A DNA stretch of 64,000 nucleotides from a virus. Of the stretch, positions 9,127-18,062 are shown in pieces. The position numbers and the translations under genes are program-made. How positions within the stretch are numbered: the first letter of the stretch is position 1; each line of letters starts with the position of its first letter. The stretch is taken from the IMG/VR virus record IMGVR_UViG_3300032431_000001, positions 64,001 to 128,000 of that record; one strand, given 5' to 3'. The notes under the pieces are model-generated. The model searched no databases, was not told where the DNA came from, and saw only the letters and a list, made by a program, of their open reading frames with translations.

Positions 9127-9407
9127 TAAAGTCATTATATCGTGGTTCGATCAATTGCCTAAGTACAACGACCAGAAAATTGGGATTCGTGGCAAAGATG
9201 TTCTGGACGAACTTTCGATACAGACGAGGTTGCCGATTACCCACGAAGACAGCGAAAAAGCGACTCCTCATTTGCGAGGAGTCGCTCTCAAACCCTTTGA
9301 TAGACTACGTTAGGCGTGTTAAATCCCATATCCGAAATTGGACGGAAGAAAAGTTTCAGCGGGGGTTGCAATTTAATCGCGACGACATCGACGAACTATA
9401 TAGTTGA
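9127..9407 (+). pseudogene. decayed KilA-N gene copy
   Basis: One frame from 9127 reads KVIISWFDQLPKYNDQKIGI then RGKD, matching the start of the 7433-7912 protein. It then loses about 30 residues of the domain core and hits a stop. A second frame gives SNPLIDYV and then NWTEEKFQRGLQFNRDDIDE, matching that protein's C-terminus. So this is an inverted, deleted and frameshifted copy. A short hairpin, GCGACTCCT / AGGAGTCGC (9260-9285), lies at the break and may mark an inserted palindrome. Otherwise 8941-9503 holds no gene. Confidence 0.75.
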
Positions 9408-9460
9408 TCGATCGCCCGTCCCGATCGCCAGCAATTCAATTTCACCGAGCAACGCACAAA

Positions 9461-9494
9461 AAAACGGGTGATCTAAATTAGATCACCCGTTTTT
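9461..9494. terminator. bidirectional terminator
   Basis: Near-perfect palindrome AAAACGGGTGATCTAA / TTAGATCACCCGTTTT, downstream of the minus gene at 9504 and of the KilA-N remnant on the plus strand. Confidence 0.75.
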
Positions 9495-9503
9495 TACGAC
9501 TTT

Positions 9504-9914
9504 TTACTCCAGTATGTAGAGCGCTCCTGTGGAGTCCTCTTTTATTTCAGACTTCCAGATTATTCTTGTTCTTTTTTCATTGAGGTAGAATTCCCCTGGC
9601 GTGGGTTGTTCTTTCTCTCGAAGGCACCCGTTGTACCATTTACCGATAAAAGGCCTGGCCTTTTCTTCTGAGACTTCTTCGCAGAAAAAATGACCTCTAC
9701 TGTTTGTGTAAGCCCAGTAGTAGAGTCCTTCGTTGGACACTAGCCTGTCTGTGTAGAAGACTTGAGGATGCCAGCGATCTTGCCCGCCGGCATCGTTGTC
9801 ACGAAAACATTCGGCACCATCGCGAGTGCCGAGCACTTTATAGACAGTTTCTGAGACTTCTACAATCCCAAAAATAGTGTTAAAAAACGAAGCGGATCTG
9901 CGAACTACTTGCAT
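9504..9914 (-). CDS. hypothetical protein
   Basis: 136 residues from ATG 9914; an upstream in-frame ATG at 9962 would add 16. Soluble, rich in aromatic and acidic residues (GLYYWAYTNSRGHFFCEEV; YNGCLREKEQPTPGEFYL). No family recognised. Flanked by its own terminator, so probably a single-gene unit. Confidence 0.55.
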   Translation of the reverse strand: MQVVRRSASFFNTIFGIVEVSETVYKVLGTRDGAECFRDNDAGGQDRWHPQVFYTDRLVSNEGLYYWAYTNSRGHFFCEEVSEEKARPFIGKWYNGCLREKEQPTPGEFYLNEKRTRIIWKSEIKEDSTGALYILE

Positions 9915-10067
9915 TTGTTTTATCTTTGAATTACTTATTTGTCTGTAGTTACATTGTATCATTTTAATAATTAAAACACAAGCGCGTTGTATCTAGTCAG
10001 ATTACAATTACATAGTTGATAACATTTGTGTTAAAACTATTCATGTGGTTCCTGGAATTTAACACCA

Positions 10068-11597
10068 ATGAGATACAGTCCAGTTTGCAAGCCAAATCAA
10101 TTGATCTGCGGCGAGGGGCAAATAGTAGTAGTCAGCGGTTGGACGCAATCTAAATTTATAGCGCAACACATAGACGCTAGGGATTATGCTGCTATCGGGC
10201 AACTATATTCACCTACTCGCGGTATTAGTTTTTTGCTCCGAAATTTGCTAGCTAACCCGCACGTACACGCTTTGATCACCATTAATGCTACGAGCGCAGA
10301 CACTAACGCTGGTTCTGTTAAAGCACTTGTGGATTTTTTCAACAACGGATTTGAGCTTGGTAAGAGTGACACAGGACGCGAGTGCTGGGTCATAAAATCC
10401 GAGAAAGTTGGATACATAGACATAGAGATTAAAGAATCCGCTTTGGAATTGCTAAGAAAATCGATCGCCTACTGGGAGGTATCTTCAGTTGCCGACGCGA
10501 TCGAAAAGGTGAATTTACTGGCAAGCTCGATCGCCAGCGCTGAAAGTTTTTCTGAAGGTACGGCGATAAAGTCGTGGGCTGAACCGATGACTTTCCCCGT
10601 ATCGGAAATTGAATCAATTGTGTTTCCGGGACAGAGATATGGACACAGAATTGAAGGTGTCACCATTGCTGAAACCTGGGTAAAACTGCTGCACCGTATC
10701 AGGACAACAGGAACCATGCGCCCTACGAGATATGACGGGCAGTGGCAAGAACTGATCGACTTAATGGCGATCGTCACCGACGAACCACCTGACTTTTACT
10801 TTCCCGATCCCAACTTTCTTCCGCTCGATCGCCAGTTCCTCGACAGTTACATTCCTCAAATTCTTGATGACGCAACTTACACGGAGGGTGTGAAGTACAC
10901 CTACGGGCAGCGGATGAGATCGTGGTTTAGTAACGACCAGATCGAAGAAGTCATATCTAAGCTTGTCAATGAAATTGATACTGCCAGTGCGGTAATCAGC
11001 CTGTGGGATGCCGGAGGCAACTGGAAACGAAATCCTGACGGGTATTCAGATCATAAACACGGTGCCAGTCCTTGTTTGAACCACATCTGGTTCCGCGTTG
11101 TAGACAGTGTGTTTTCGATGACGGCAACTTTCCGCAGCAACGATATGTTTTCGGCGTGGCCTTCTAATGCAATGGGTCTACGGGCATTGCAACAGTACGT
11201 CCGAAACGAGATTTACAGGCGATCGGATTGCAATCTCGTAATGGGGCCATTAATCACAATTAGTCAGAGCGCGCACATCTACGATGATACTTTTGAGAAC
11301 GTGGATATGTTAATCCAGCAGCAATACGCAAAAATCGCCAAAGTCCAAAACTTCAGTGATCCTGTTGGTAACTTTTTGATCGAAATTGAGGGCGATCGAA
11401 TTCAAATTTCCCGTACAACTCCGGGCAGCGGTGAAGTGATCGGCTGCTATTCAGATAAACACGCACTCGGTTTAATTCGACAGATTTGTGCAGATGTTCC
11501 GGCGATCGATCCAGAACATATTGGCTACCTTGGGATTGAGTTGGAAAAAGCGAGACGGGCGATCGAAAGTAATTCAATCTACATTCAGGATAGATAA
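10068..11597 (+). CDS. thyA: thymidylate synthase with extra N-terminal domain
   Basis: 509 residues, far longer than ordinary ThyA (about 264). The C-terminal half has the thymidylate synthase signature in a divergent form: active-site Cys336 in GASPCLNHIW (usual LPPCH), RSNDM at 355-359 in place of RSxD, and SQSAHIYDD near residue 408 in place of GD-H-Y. The N-terminal part (about 15-130: VVVSGW, IGQLYSPTRGISFLLRNLLA, NPHVHALI, FFNNGFELG) resembles the DUF4346/MtrA-type domain fused to TS in cyanobacteria and methanogens. It would make dTMP for viral DNA synthesis. Single-gene unit with its own terminator. Confidence 0.8.
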   Translation: MRYSPVCKPNQLICGEGQIVVVSGWTQSKFIAQHIDARDYAAIGQLYSPTRGISFLLRNLLANPHVHALITINATSADTNAGSVKALVDFFNNGFELGKSDTGRECWVIKSEKVGYIDIEIKESALELLRKSIAYWEVSSVADAIEKVNLLASSIASAESFSEGTAIKSWAEPMTFPVSEIESIVFPGQRYGHRIEGVTIAETWVKLLHRIRTTGTMRPTRYDGQWQELIDLMAIVTDEPPDFYFPDPNFLPLDRQFLDSYIPQILDDATYTEGVKYTYGQRMRSWFSNDQIEEVISKLVNEIDTASAVISLWDAGGNWKRNPDGYSDHKHGASPCLNHIWFRVVDSVFSMTATFRSNDMFSAWPSNAMGLRALQQYVRNEIYRRSDCNLVMGPLITISQSAHIYDDTFENVDMLIQQQYAKIAKVQNFSDPVGNFLIEIEGDRIQISRTTPGSGEVIGCYSDKHALGLIRQICADVPAIDPEHIGYLGIELEKARRAIESNSIYIQDR

Positions 11598-11601
11598 AAA
11601 G

Positions 11602-11629
11602 CGGGCGATCGGTTAATTTAAATCGCCCG
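11602..11629 (+). terminator. terminator after thymidylate synthase
   Basis: Stem CGGGCGAT / ATCGCCCG followed by TTTTTT; begins 4 bases after the stop codon. Confidence 0.75.
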
Positions 11630-11682
11630 TTTTTTATTGCTTATGATGTTTTTCCAACCCAGATCCGACAGAAATCACAACA

Positions 11683-11865
11683 ATGCCTAAAAGAAAAAGC
11701 CTGCTCAGAGACGAACCTAAGCCAGTTGACAAAACTTCGATTCATAAAAACATTCGTCTTCCAGTCGAATTGTTTAAACAACTAGAAGCATTTGCTGAAC
11801 AAAACAGGCTTCACATATCAGACGTGGTTGTGACCGCATTGCAAGAATACTTCGGCAGGTTTTGA
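11683..11865 (+). CDS. ribbon-helix-helix DNA-binding protein
   Basis: 60 residues. A basic start (MPKRKSLLRD) is followed by a beta strand HKNIRLPVELFKQLEAFAEQ and two helices ending VTALQEYFGRF, the CopG/Arc pattern. Likely a small transcriptional regulator or plasmid-type antitoxin-like repressor. No toxin partner is adjacent. Confidence 0.7.
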   Translation: MPKRKSLLRDEPKPVDKTSIHKNIRLPVELFKQLEAFAEQNRLHISDVVVTALQEYFGRF

Positions 11866-11930
11866 AGATAATTGTCTTTTCTCTCGGAAAATTTGGGGAT
11901 GTTTTATTATCACCTGAGCCAAATAAATAA

Positions 11931-11969
11931 AAAAGGGGGCGATCGGAATAATATCCGATCGCCCCCTTT
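11931..11969. terminator. bidirectional terminator
   Basis: Stem GGGGGCGATCGGA / TCCGATCGCCCCC with A-run and T-run flanks, between the RHH gene (plus) and the gp10-like gene (minus). Confidence 0.8.
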
Positions 11970-11985
11970 TTTTGTTTAAATTTCG

Positions 11986-12513
11986 TTAAACAAACAGTTC
12001 ATCCATAAACCGTGCTAATTCTTTTTTGGCTTCAGATTGTGCTTGCTTTACGGATTCACCCCAAAAGTTACGTCCCGGAACGATGATATGCGAAGTCTCC
12101 GCTCTTAAGTAAATACCAAAATTTGCAGCCATGAAACCGCGCATCTTTTGAGTAACTGGTATTACCGCACCCTCGTCTTGTACTTTGGCGATCATGGTTT
12201 GCTTACCTTCAGGGATGCCGACACCCGCGATAAAAACATTTCCTTCTTGTCTGAAATATTGTTCTAGCGTGTTATGAATCCCGCTGCCGTCCGGTTCTCC
12301 AGCGACTTGATAGATATGCTTAGTCATATCGGAAAGCGGTGGCGGATAACCGCTGCGCCCCTGCCCGGCTAAATGCTGGCGGATAATTTCATCGAGACGC
12401 TTTGCTGACAATATAGTCCACTGCGCGCCCTTGGCATTGACGCGCGCCTTTGCATTCTTCAGCTTCGCTAAAAGCTGACCGTAGGTGCTGCTATTCTTGA
12501 GATTTGATTCCAT
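11986..12513 (-). CDS. HK97 gp10-like head/tail completion protein
   Basis: 175 residues. The central segment DEGAVIPVTQKMRGFMAANF, then IIVPGRNFW, is the signature of phage virion-morphogenesis or gp10-like neck/tail-completion proteins (G--ipVT-kMRgfl ... I-iP-RpF). The N-terminal helix is basic and amphipathic. Encoded divergently from the terminase operon. It would join head and tail in the cytoplasm. Confidence 0.65.
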   Translation of the reverse strand: MESNLKNSSTYGQLLAKLKNAKARVNAKGAQWTILSAKRLDEIIRQHLAGQGRSGYPPPLSDMTKHIYQVAGEPDGSGIHNTLEQYFRQEGNVFIAGVGIPEGKQTMIAKVQDEGAVIPVTQKMRGFMAANFGIYLRAETSHIIVPGRNFWGESVKQAQSEAKKELARFMDELFV

Positions 12514-12550
12514 TTTTTGGTATAGTTTTCATCAAAGTCTAACGAAAAAA

Positions 12551-12979
12551 ATGAAAGTTCCTCAGAATTTAACAATTGAATGTGGCGAACGACAAACTCC
12601 AGAACGGTCTACAAGTCTCGATCATCTGGAAGCGCGATCGCCCGAACGAATAGCCTTGATTCGAGATATAGCCCAAAAGCTGGATAGAAACGCAGAAGAT
12701 ATAGAACGGAAAGCTTACAGTTCCTGGGTAAAGCATCACAAACCATTCGACCGACAAACGTTAGAAATTCTGGCAGAAGTAGAGAAGATTGGAAGTTACT
12801 CGATCGCCCAAATGGAATTAATTGGTGATTGTATCAGAGGAAGCTCCGAAGATTTTAAGCATTTATCGGTGTGTGCGTTAAAAGTGAAAGGTATGATCAC
12901 TGCGGGTGATGAATTTCACAATATTATAAGGAAACTAGCGGAATGCGGAAAGCTCAGCGACTTTAGTCCTGAGATGTAA
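12551..12979 (+). CDS. hypothetical protein, possible small terminase subunit
   Basis: 142 residues from ATG 12551. Helix-rich and charged (ERIALIRDIAQKLDRNAEDI; KKIGSYSIAQ-like segments). It sits 38 bp upstream of the large terminase, the usual place for TerS, and has TerS-like size. No HTH can be named with confidence. Confidence 0.5.
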   Translation: MKVPQNLTIECGERQTPERSTSLDHLEARSPERIALIRDIAQKLDRNAEDIERKAYSSWVKHHKPFDRQTLEILAEVEKIGSYSIAQMELIGDCIRGSSEDFKHLSVCALKVKGMITAGDEFHNIIRKLAECGKLSDFSPEM

Positions 12980-13017
12980 GCGAGCGAGGACTTCAGTTCC
13001 CTTCAATCTTTTTTTTC

Positions 13018-15060
13018 ATGCGCCATCAGCAACGCCTCACAGCTACCAACCACAAAAGTATTGCCAAAGGTCGAGATCCAGCGGGCTTGGTCGGCCGACA
13101 ATTATTTTCAGAACAGACGCAGGCTCAAAAACAAAAGGCGATCGCCCGCTTCTGGTACGGCGACGGACACCTTTACTGTCAGGAATGGATCGCAGAGAAC
13201 TACAGGACTCATGCAGGTCTGCCATTGCGCTGGGACGAACCATTCTTTTTCGGTTTTTTGTCTGTGATGGCTAACCCGTGGTTGGTTCGGGTGACAGTGA
13301 TCAAAGGCGCTCAGATGGGTTTTTCCGAAACTTTGATCGCCCTTGTCGCGTTCTCTTTGGTCGAGTTGCGAAGCTCTACTATTTATTGTGTAGATGAAAA
13401 ATTAAAATTGATGGACATCGTGGCTCCACGAGTTCAGCCGGCATTCGACAGTATTAAGTCTATCCAGTTGCTTCGACAATTATCTATTAAGTTGCGTGGG
13501 CGTAAAGATACCGACACAAAACAACGAAACGTAGACGTGGGGGGTGTTCCAGTGTACTTTGCATTCGCCAGTCGTGCCGGTGCAAGTAGTCAAGGACGAC
13601 AGGTTTCAAGCTCTCTCAGTTCTGTGCCTGTTGAGTTTTGGGTAATAGCCGATGAAGTTGAAGCATTCCCGCCAGGAGCCGTGAATATTTTATTAGAACG
13701 GACTTCGGCTTCGACACTACCAACTTGTCCGTTGCGGTGTGGATCTACCCCCGGCGCTGAAGGGGGTGTCGTCGATGTCCAGGTCAAAACATCGAAGTAT
13801 TTTTTTGACTGGTATGTAACGTGCCCGCATTGTCAGATCGGGCAGTTCCTATCGCCTAAAGGCAATTTATTTCGACCGTTGCACATTGAAGGGCGATCGG
13901 ATCTGCAATATTTTGATACCGTCGGCAACCCTCTGGACTGGTTCTGCACTGATTCCAGCAATTTAGAGAAAAGGATTACCACAGCGTATCTCGGCTGCCG
14001 ACACTGTTCTGGTGAACTTACACGGGAGACAATTACTAAAGGTCAATATCGCTGTCATCACACTGGCGAAATTCTGAACGAATTTACCGAGAAAACACAA
14101 AAAGCCAAAAAACCAGTCCGTGACGGCGTGGCGCTGAGGCTACCAAGACTCGCTTCTAAACTGTTCAACTTGCAGGAGCGATTATCGAGATTGACGCAAG
14201 CCCGAAACATTAGCGATCGCGCTGACTCACTCCAGCAAGGTTTCGGAGAAGTCAGTTCTTTCGGTGCTGGCCGAATTGACAAATCGTTGTTACTCGAATG
14301 TATTGGCAAACCTTTACCGGCAACTTGCACTGTTCCGGATCTAATCGTTGTGGGTGCTGACCAGGGGCTCGGACATCAGATATCGGTAATAACTTACTGG
14401 TATTGGGGGGAAGGAGTGAACGAGCGTGAAAAATGGGAGACAGCGCACGTCGAAGTGAAATGGTTTGGGGCGGCGTATCGGATGGAAGGAATAGAAGAAC
14501 TCGCCTCTACCTGGAAAGCCGACTTTGTGGGGATTGACATGAATCCAGAGGCTTACTCTGCTGGGCAATTCGCAAGTAAATTCCGACCAGAACGAGAAAC
14601 GAAAGGAACACGGGCGATCGAGTTAGGTCGCGGTCGGAATGTCGATCGCCCGCAGAATTATTTTGAACAAACAGGAATCGTGTTCCTTTTCTATCAAACA
14701 GCGCTCAAAGGCGAGGAATTCCGAAGTTCGACACGCACAGTGCAGGGTGAAGATTATCCAGCGTTCGCGCTCGATCGCACATTCGGATTGGATTCAGTGC
14801 TAGAAATGGTACATTCTGGGCGACTTCATTTACCCGCAGACTGGGTGTACGATCCTCGCGATAAAGATGCGTTTCTTTACCAAATGCTGACCTCGGAGCG
14901 TACCTCAAAGGCACAGTGGATTGAAGGAAATGAGCCCGACCACGCATTTCATGCGCTTAATTTTGCGACGGTGACGGCGATGTGTTGGTCTTACTTACCG
15001 AAACCAACACCATTTGTATTTGGTGGTGTTGGTAAACCAAAACCGACACCGTATTACTAA
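13018..15060 (+). CDS. terminase large subunit, GpA family
   Basis: 680 residues. The ATPase part has a Walker-A-like KGAQMGFSE at 96-104 and Walker B VIADEVEAF at 209-217. Zn-binding CPHC (about 268) and CRHC (about 332) pairs follow, typical of lambda GpA-type terminases. The nuclease domain starts around VVGADQGLGH (residue 445). It cuts and packages concatemeric DNA into proheads. A strong hairpin terminator follows. It is separated from the capsid gene by 11.7 kb of regulators and metabolic genes, an unusual order. Confidence 0.88.
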   Translation: MRHQQRLTATNHKSIAKGRDPAGLVGRQLFSEQTQAQKQKAIARFWYGDGHLYCQEWIAENYRTHAGLPLRWDEPFFFGFLSVMANPWLVRVTVIKGAQMGFSETLIALVAFSLVELRSSTIYCVDEKLKLMDIVAPRVQPAFDSIKSIQLLRQLSIKLRGRKDTDTKQRNVDVGGVPVYFAFASRAGASSQGRQVSSSLSSVPVEFWVIADEVEAFPPGAVNILLERTSASTLPTCPLRCGSTPGAEGGVVDVQVKTSKYFFDWYVTCPHCQIGQFLSPKGNLFRPLHIEGRSDLQYFDTVGNPLDWFCTDSSNLEKRITTAYLGCRHCSGELTRETITKGQYRCHHTGEILNEFTEKTQKAKKPVRDGVALRLPRLASKLFNLQERLSRLTQARNISDRADSLQQGFGEVSSFGAGRIDKSLLLECIGKPLPATCTVPDLIVVGADQGLGHQISVITYWYWGEGVNEREKWETAHVEVKWFGAAYRMEGIEELASTWKADFVGIDMNPEAYSAGQFASKFRPERETKGTRAIELGRGRNVDRPQNYFEQTGIVFLFYQTALKGEEFRSSTRTVQGEDYPAFALDRTFGLDSVLEMVHSGRLHLPADWVYDPRDKDAFLYQMLTSERTSKAQWIEGNEPDHAFHALNFATVTAMCWSYLPKPTPFVFGGVGKPKPTPYY

Positions 15061-15080
15061 GCAAGAAGCACCGGTTATAA

Positions 15081-15124
15081 AAAAGGGGGCGATCGGATTA
15101 ATTTAATCCGATCGCCCCCCTTTT
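15081..15124. terminator. bidirectional terminator
   Basis: Very strong stem GGGGGCGATCGGATTA / TAATCCGATCGCCCCC with an 8-T tail, between terminase (plus) and the 15136 gene (minus). Confidence 0.85.
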
Positions 15125-15135
15125 TTTTATTAACC

Positions 15136-15483
15136 TCAGTAAATACTTAAAGAGCAACCCATTCTTACAAACCGTGCATTTTGCCGATACACCTTTGCTT
15201 GTTTCGTATAATCAGCAATTGTCTCAGCAATGGTTGTTGCGTCCACATCATCAGGTGGAGTTGTAGACAAAACCTCCGCTCTCTCTATATACCGTTCAGC
15301 ATCAAACAACCAAGAATCTGCTAGCATATCGTCTGTTTGGTTGTACCAAATGTTAGGTACAGACACAGTTTCCCCTGTGTCTGTATATTCATACTCTAAT
15401 CGGAATGTTCTTAGTGGGTTAGTCGTCAACAGGCGTCTAGGACGACGACGATCAACTACTTCTTGAAAATTATTTTTCTTCAT
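15136..15483 (-). CDS. hypothetical protein
   Basis: 115 residues, basic N-terminus (DRRRPRRLLTTNPLRTFRL) then an acidic, helical C-terminal half. Unrecognised. Its N-terminal phrase LEYEYTDTGETVSVPNIWYN suggests a beta-sheet start. Confidence 0.55.
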   Translation of the reverse strand: MKKNNFQEVVDRRRPRRLLTTNPLRTFRLEYEYTDTGETVSVPNIWYNQTDDMLADSWLFDAERYIERAEVLSTTPPDDVDATTIAETIADYTKQAKVYRQNARFVRMGCSLSIY

Positions 15484-15759
15484 CAGTTACTTGCCTTTTA
15501 CTAGCGTTTTGGTTTGTAAGCCGTCTTACATTGAATATTCTTATTATAAACGGTTAACTGCTCAAAAGTCAACTCAACTATCGAACATGAGCGACAGTGT
15601 TATCGAGTCTTTTCGTGTCGTTCGTGATAGTCTTACAGTCTTGAATTCCTGAATTAATTATTATCTTTCATTAATGTCTAACAGGATGACGGAAAACGAG
15701 ACACGAAGGCTACACTATACCGTAAGATTAGTGTTAGGTATTTCACATAGGAGTTAATC

Positions 15760-15909
15760 ATGCCTTTAACCAGTTCTGATGTTCGCTGGATCGAAACATA
15801 CGATCGACGTGGTGAAAGAATACAATGCCCGGACACAACAACCCCTCCATCGTCTAATACCCCACAACAACCGCAAACAACCAAACCCAAACCCAAGCAA
15901 GTGAATTAA
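15760..15909 (+). CDS. small Pro/Thr-tailed protein
   Basis: 49 residues, preceded by a clear AGGAG ribosome site at 15749-15753. Starts MPLTSSDVRWIETYDRRGER and ends in a Pro/Gln/Thr/Lys tail. A hairpin terminator begins 10 bp after the stop, so it looks like a complete transcription unit. Function unknown. Confidence 0.55.
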   Translation: MPLTSSDVRWIETYDRRGERIQCPDTTTPPSSNTPQQPQTTKPKPKQVN

Positions 15910-15918
15910 CACAAATCA

Positions 15919-15955
15919 AAAGCCCTGCACTCCTTAATCAAGTGCGGGGGCTTTT
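15919..15955 (+). terminator. terminator after the 15760 gene
   Basis: Stem AAAGCCCTGCACT / AGTGCGGGGGCTTT followed by a T-run. Confidence 0.75.
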
Positions 15956-16045
15956 TGCGATCAAGTTGTCTTTGGGTTGAAATACTCACCGTCCTAAAGG
16001 AGCGGTGATTCTTGATACTTCACTGACTGATGCTACCGAAGTGTC

Positions 16046-16393
16046 TTACTCTATCTCTTGTTTGTTTAGAGTCTCCCAATTCCCTATCGTGTTTATCAGC
16101 CACTTGCGAAAAACTTCAATACCAGGTTCGCGACTTGCCAGTGCAAGGATAAACATCCCAGATTTTGAAATTATTGACGTTACCTCTTCTCGCCCGACCG
16201 TATCGGTTAAACTTATAAGTTTTACTCTGCCTTCATCAAGATGACGCCCTTCATCAAGATGACGCAACGCTTGCATAAAGTTCGCAATATCCAAAATGGC
16301 ACAAACATCCTTGGCTGCAAACCAAGGCTCCCCATCAACAGTAATTACGCGGACTTGTTGATCATTGAAGTCGTATCGTGTTAGATTGGTCAT
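16046..16393 (-). CDS. BRO-N antirepressor
   Basis: 115 residues from ATG 16393 (MTNLTRYDFNDQQVRVI). The BRO-N signature is clear: GEPWFAAKDVCAIL, alrhLDEG, SGMFILALASR, VFRKWL. A tandem 15-bp duplication repeats HLDEGR in the loop after helix 2. These proteins act as phage antirepressors or regulators by binding DNA or repressors. First of at least four related genes or fragments in the window. Confidence 0.8.
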   Translation of the reverse strand: MTNLTRYDFNDQQVRVITVDGEPWFAAKDVCAILDIANFMQALRHLDEGRHLDEGRVKLISLTDTVGREEVTSIISKSGMFILALASREPGIEVFRKWLINTIGNWETLNKQEIE

Positions 16394-16424
16394 GTTCGCC
16401 TGTTGTATAGGTGGACTGCCGATG

Positions 16425-16466
16425 ATAAAGGGTGTTTCTGCACCCTGTCGGCTCAATATTAAATTA
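16425..16466 (-). promoter_or_regulatory. promoter and leader dyad of BRO-N gene
   Basis: On the minus strand a TATAAT box at about 16461-16466 is followed by a leader with inverted repeat AGGGTG N6 CACCCT. The dyad resembles the one at 28159-28175. Confidence 0.45.
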
Positions 16467-16579
16467 TATCACACAGCCCCGCACTCTCGCACCAGAAAAT
16501 CGCTACATATTCAGCCATCCATACTCAGAAGTAGCCCGATCGCCCGCAACTATCACCTAATCTGTACCCAGGCTTGCAT

Positions 16580-16918
16580 TTAATCAAGCCACTCAATCGA
16601 ATAACTGTCAGTTCGGAATACGGCAGGAAAGACTACAGATGCCACCCACTTGCGGAACTCTTTAGCCTCTGGTTTTTCGTTTGAGGAAACTAGAACAAGC
16701 ATTCCAGACTCTGAAATTACCGACATATCTTGATTACCGCCATTGGTGTACATAGAAGCAATACTTTTCTTGTCTTCATCTAAGAGGCGCAACGCTTCAC
16801 TGACGTTCGCAATGCCAAGAATGACACAAACATCCTTAGCCACAAACCAAGGCAGTCCTTCAATAGTAATTACTCGAACTTGTTGAGTATTGAAGTCAAA
16901 CTCTGTTAGATCAGTCAT
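16580..16918 (-). CDS. BRO-N antirepressor
   Basis: 112 residues. Signature: FNTQQVRVITIEGLPWFVAK then DVCVILGIANVSEALRLLDE, ESGMLVLV and EFRKWV. The C-terminus diverges into VFRTDSYSIEWLD with no second domain. It is a paralog of 16046-16393 and 25153-25815, shorter than most BRO-N proteins, so possibly a DNA-binding domain alone. Confidence 0.8.
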   Translation of the reverse strand: MTDLTEFDFNTQQVRVITIEGLPWFVAKDVCVILGIANVSEALRLLDEDKKSIASMYTNGGNQDMSVISESGMLVLVSSNEKPEAKEFRKWVASVVFPAVFRTDSYSIEWLD

Positions 16919-16952
16919 ATAAACAATCTCAATTACAAAATTTTACTTTTAA

Positions 16953-17204
16953 TTAATCAATAGCCACTAAGATAGTTGATAGATAGAACTTGCTATCAGG
17001 GGAAAGTATCATAAGATGTTGTACTTCTTTTACTAAGTATAATTCTACTCCAGTAGGTATAGCATCTTTTAGACATTTGATATAAGCAGATACAATTTTA
17101 GCAAACAATTTCTCGTCTGTTTCTGTTTCCTTCTTTTTTTTACAAGCTATCGAGTGAAAATGGATATTATCAGAATAAAGTCGTTCATTTGTCCCCCCTC
17201 TCAT
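16953..17204 (-). CDS. hypothetical small protein
   Basis: 83 residues. Hydrophilic N-terminus with a basic KKKKETETDEK stretch, then a helical C-terminal part. The start overlaps the end of the 17185-17340 gene by 20 bp, suggesting translational coupling. Function unknown. Confidence 0.45.
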   Translation of the reverse strand: MRGGTNERLYSDNIHFHSIACKKKKETETDEKLFAKIVSAYIKCLKDAIPTGVELYLVKEVQHLMILSPDSKFYLSTILVAID

Positions 17205-17340
17205 AACATTTTCGTAGTACGTTGTTATGTAATTGTTGAGGAGTAACTATCTTCACAGGGTTATGGACAATATTAGCCGCATCAATACCTTCTACTAGAT
17301 ATTTAAATAAAACTTCACTTCGCTCATTTGTAAAAGTCAT
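17185..17340 (-). CDS. hypothetical 51-residue protein
   Basis: Starts MTFTNERSEVLFKYLVEGID and continues IVHNPVKIVTPQQLHNNVLR. Overlapping coupled arrangement with the next gene. It resembles a small regulator-like helical protein; not recognised. Confidence 0.45.
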   Translation of the reverse strand: MTFTNERSEVLFKYLVEGIDAANIVHNPVKIVTPQQLHNNVLRKCYERGDK

Positions 17341-17380
17341 AATTTTTCCTATTTTTGTTTTAAAGTTGTTGGTAGCTTAA

Positions 17381-17545
17381 TTAACCATTGAATAGCTTTC
17401 GCTTTATAGAGTCTGTGATAATGTCTTCTGAAATCAGTGCAACACGTTGTAACCCGCCAGGTGTAATGAGTTCAGTCTCTTTTATCCGAATCAATTCAAC
17501 ACCTTTTAATCGACAAGAAATCGTAGAAACGTCCCGACTGCTCAA
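17381..17545 (-). pseudogene. possible antirepressor fragment
   Basis: A frame without an ATG (TTG at 17545 at best) reads SSRDVSTISCRLKGVELIRI, then ITPGGLQRVALISED. The TPGG-Q-V phrase resembles the middle of phage antirepressors. Probably a remnant. The rest of 17546-17615 holds only the hairpin listed next. Confidence 0.35.
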
Positions 17546-17559
17546 CAGTTTTGTTTAGT

Positions 17560-17594
17560 CTTTTAATAGCTTTCGGAGGCGAAAGCTATTAAAA
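17560..17594. terminator. AT-rich hairpin
   Basis: Palindrome TTTTAATAGCTTTCG / CGAAAGCTATTAAAA, downstream of the minus gene 17616-18047; likely its terminator. Confidence 0.6.
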
Positions 17595-17615
17595 GTAAAA
17601 ATAGAGTTCTACGAT

Positions 17616-18047
17616 TTACTCTAAATTTAACTCCCTTTTTAACATCTTTAAGCTACCATCAACCAATGCTTCTTGGTTGTCGATCCATTCACGCGCCTGA
17701 GTCTTAGACTGTCCCATAGTAAAGCAGGAATCACCACCCTCGCACAACAATATATCACCAAAATATATTGAGTGTATGCACGTGTAACTTTCGTTTCGGA
17801 TCGCTTCAACCTTAATTGTACACAATTTGTATTGCGACATAGACACTTCGTTCTCCGTGTCACAAAGAGACAAACAACCTCTTCTCTTGAGGTTTTCAAT
17901 TGCAGCGTTATACACTTGGACAAGTATAACTGTTGGTAATAACCGAAACATTTCAGATAGCATAGATTTAAGTTGACCCTCACTAAAGGTTAATGTCTTT
18001 GGATCTGCGGTGCTGAAGTAGCCTGCTCCGACCATACCATCGCCCAA
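17616..18047 (-). CDS. hypothetical protein
   Basis: 143 residues, start MGDGMVGAGYFSTADPKTLT. The middle helix SEMFRLLPTVILVQVYNAA and several cysteines (CLSLCDTENE, CIHSIYFG) stand out, but there is no CxxC pair. Not recognised. Lies between antirepressor remnants and the IS200/IS605 element. Confidence 0.5.
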   Translation of the reverse strand: MGDGMVGAGYFSTADPKTLTFSEGQLKSMLSEMFRLLPTVILVQVYNAAIENLKRRGCLSLCDTENEVSMSQYKLCTIKVEAIRNESYTCIHSIYFGDILLCEGGDSCFTMGQSKTQAREWIDNQEALVDGSLKMLKRELNLE

Positions 18048-18062
18048 CTCGGTACGCCAACC

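Noticed and set aside
15587-15652. 21-codon plus frame MSDSVIESFRVVRD
   Set aside because: No ribosome site or terminator and too short to judge.
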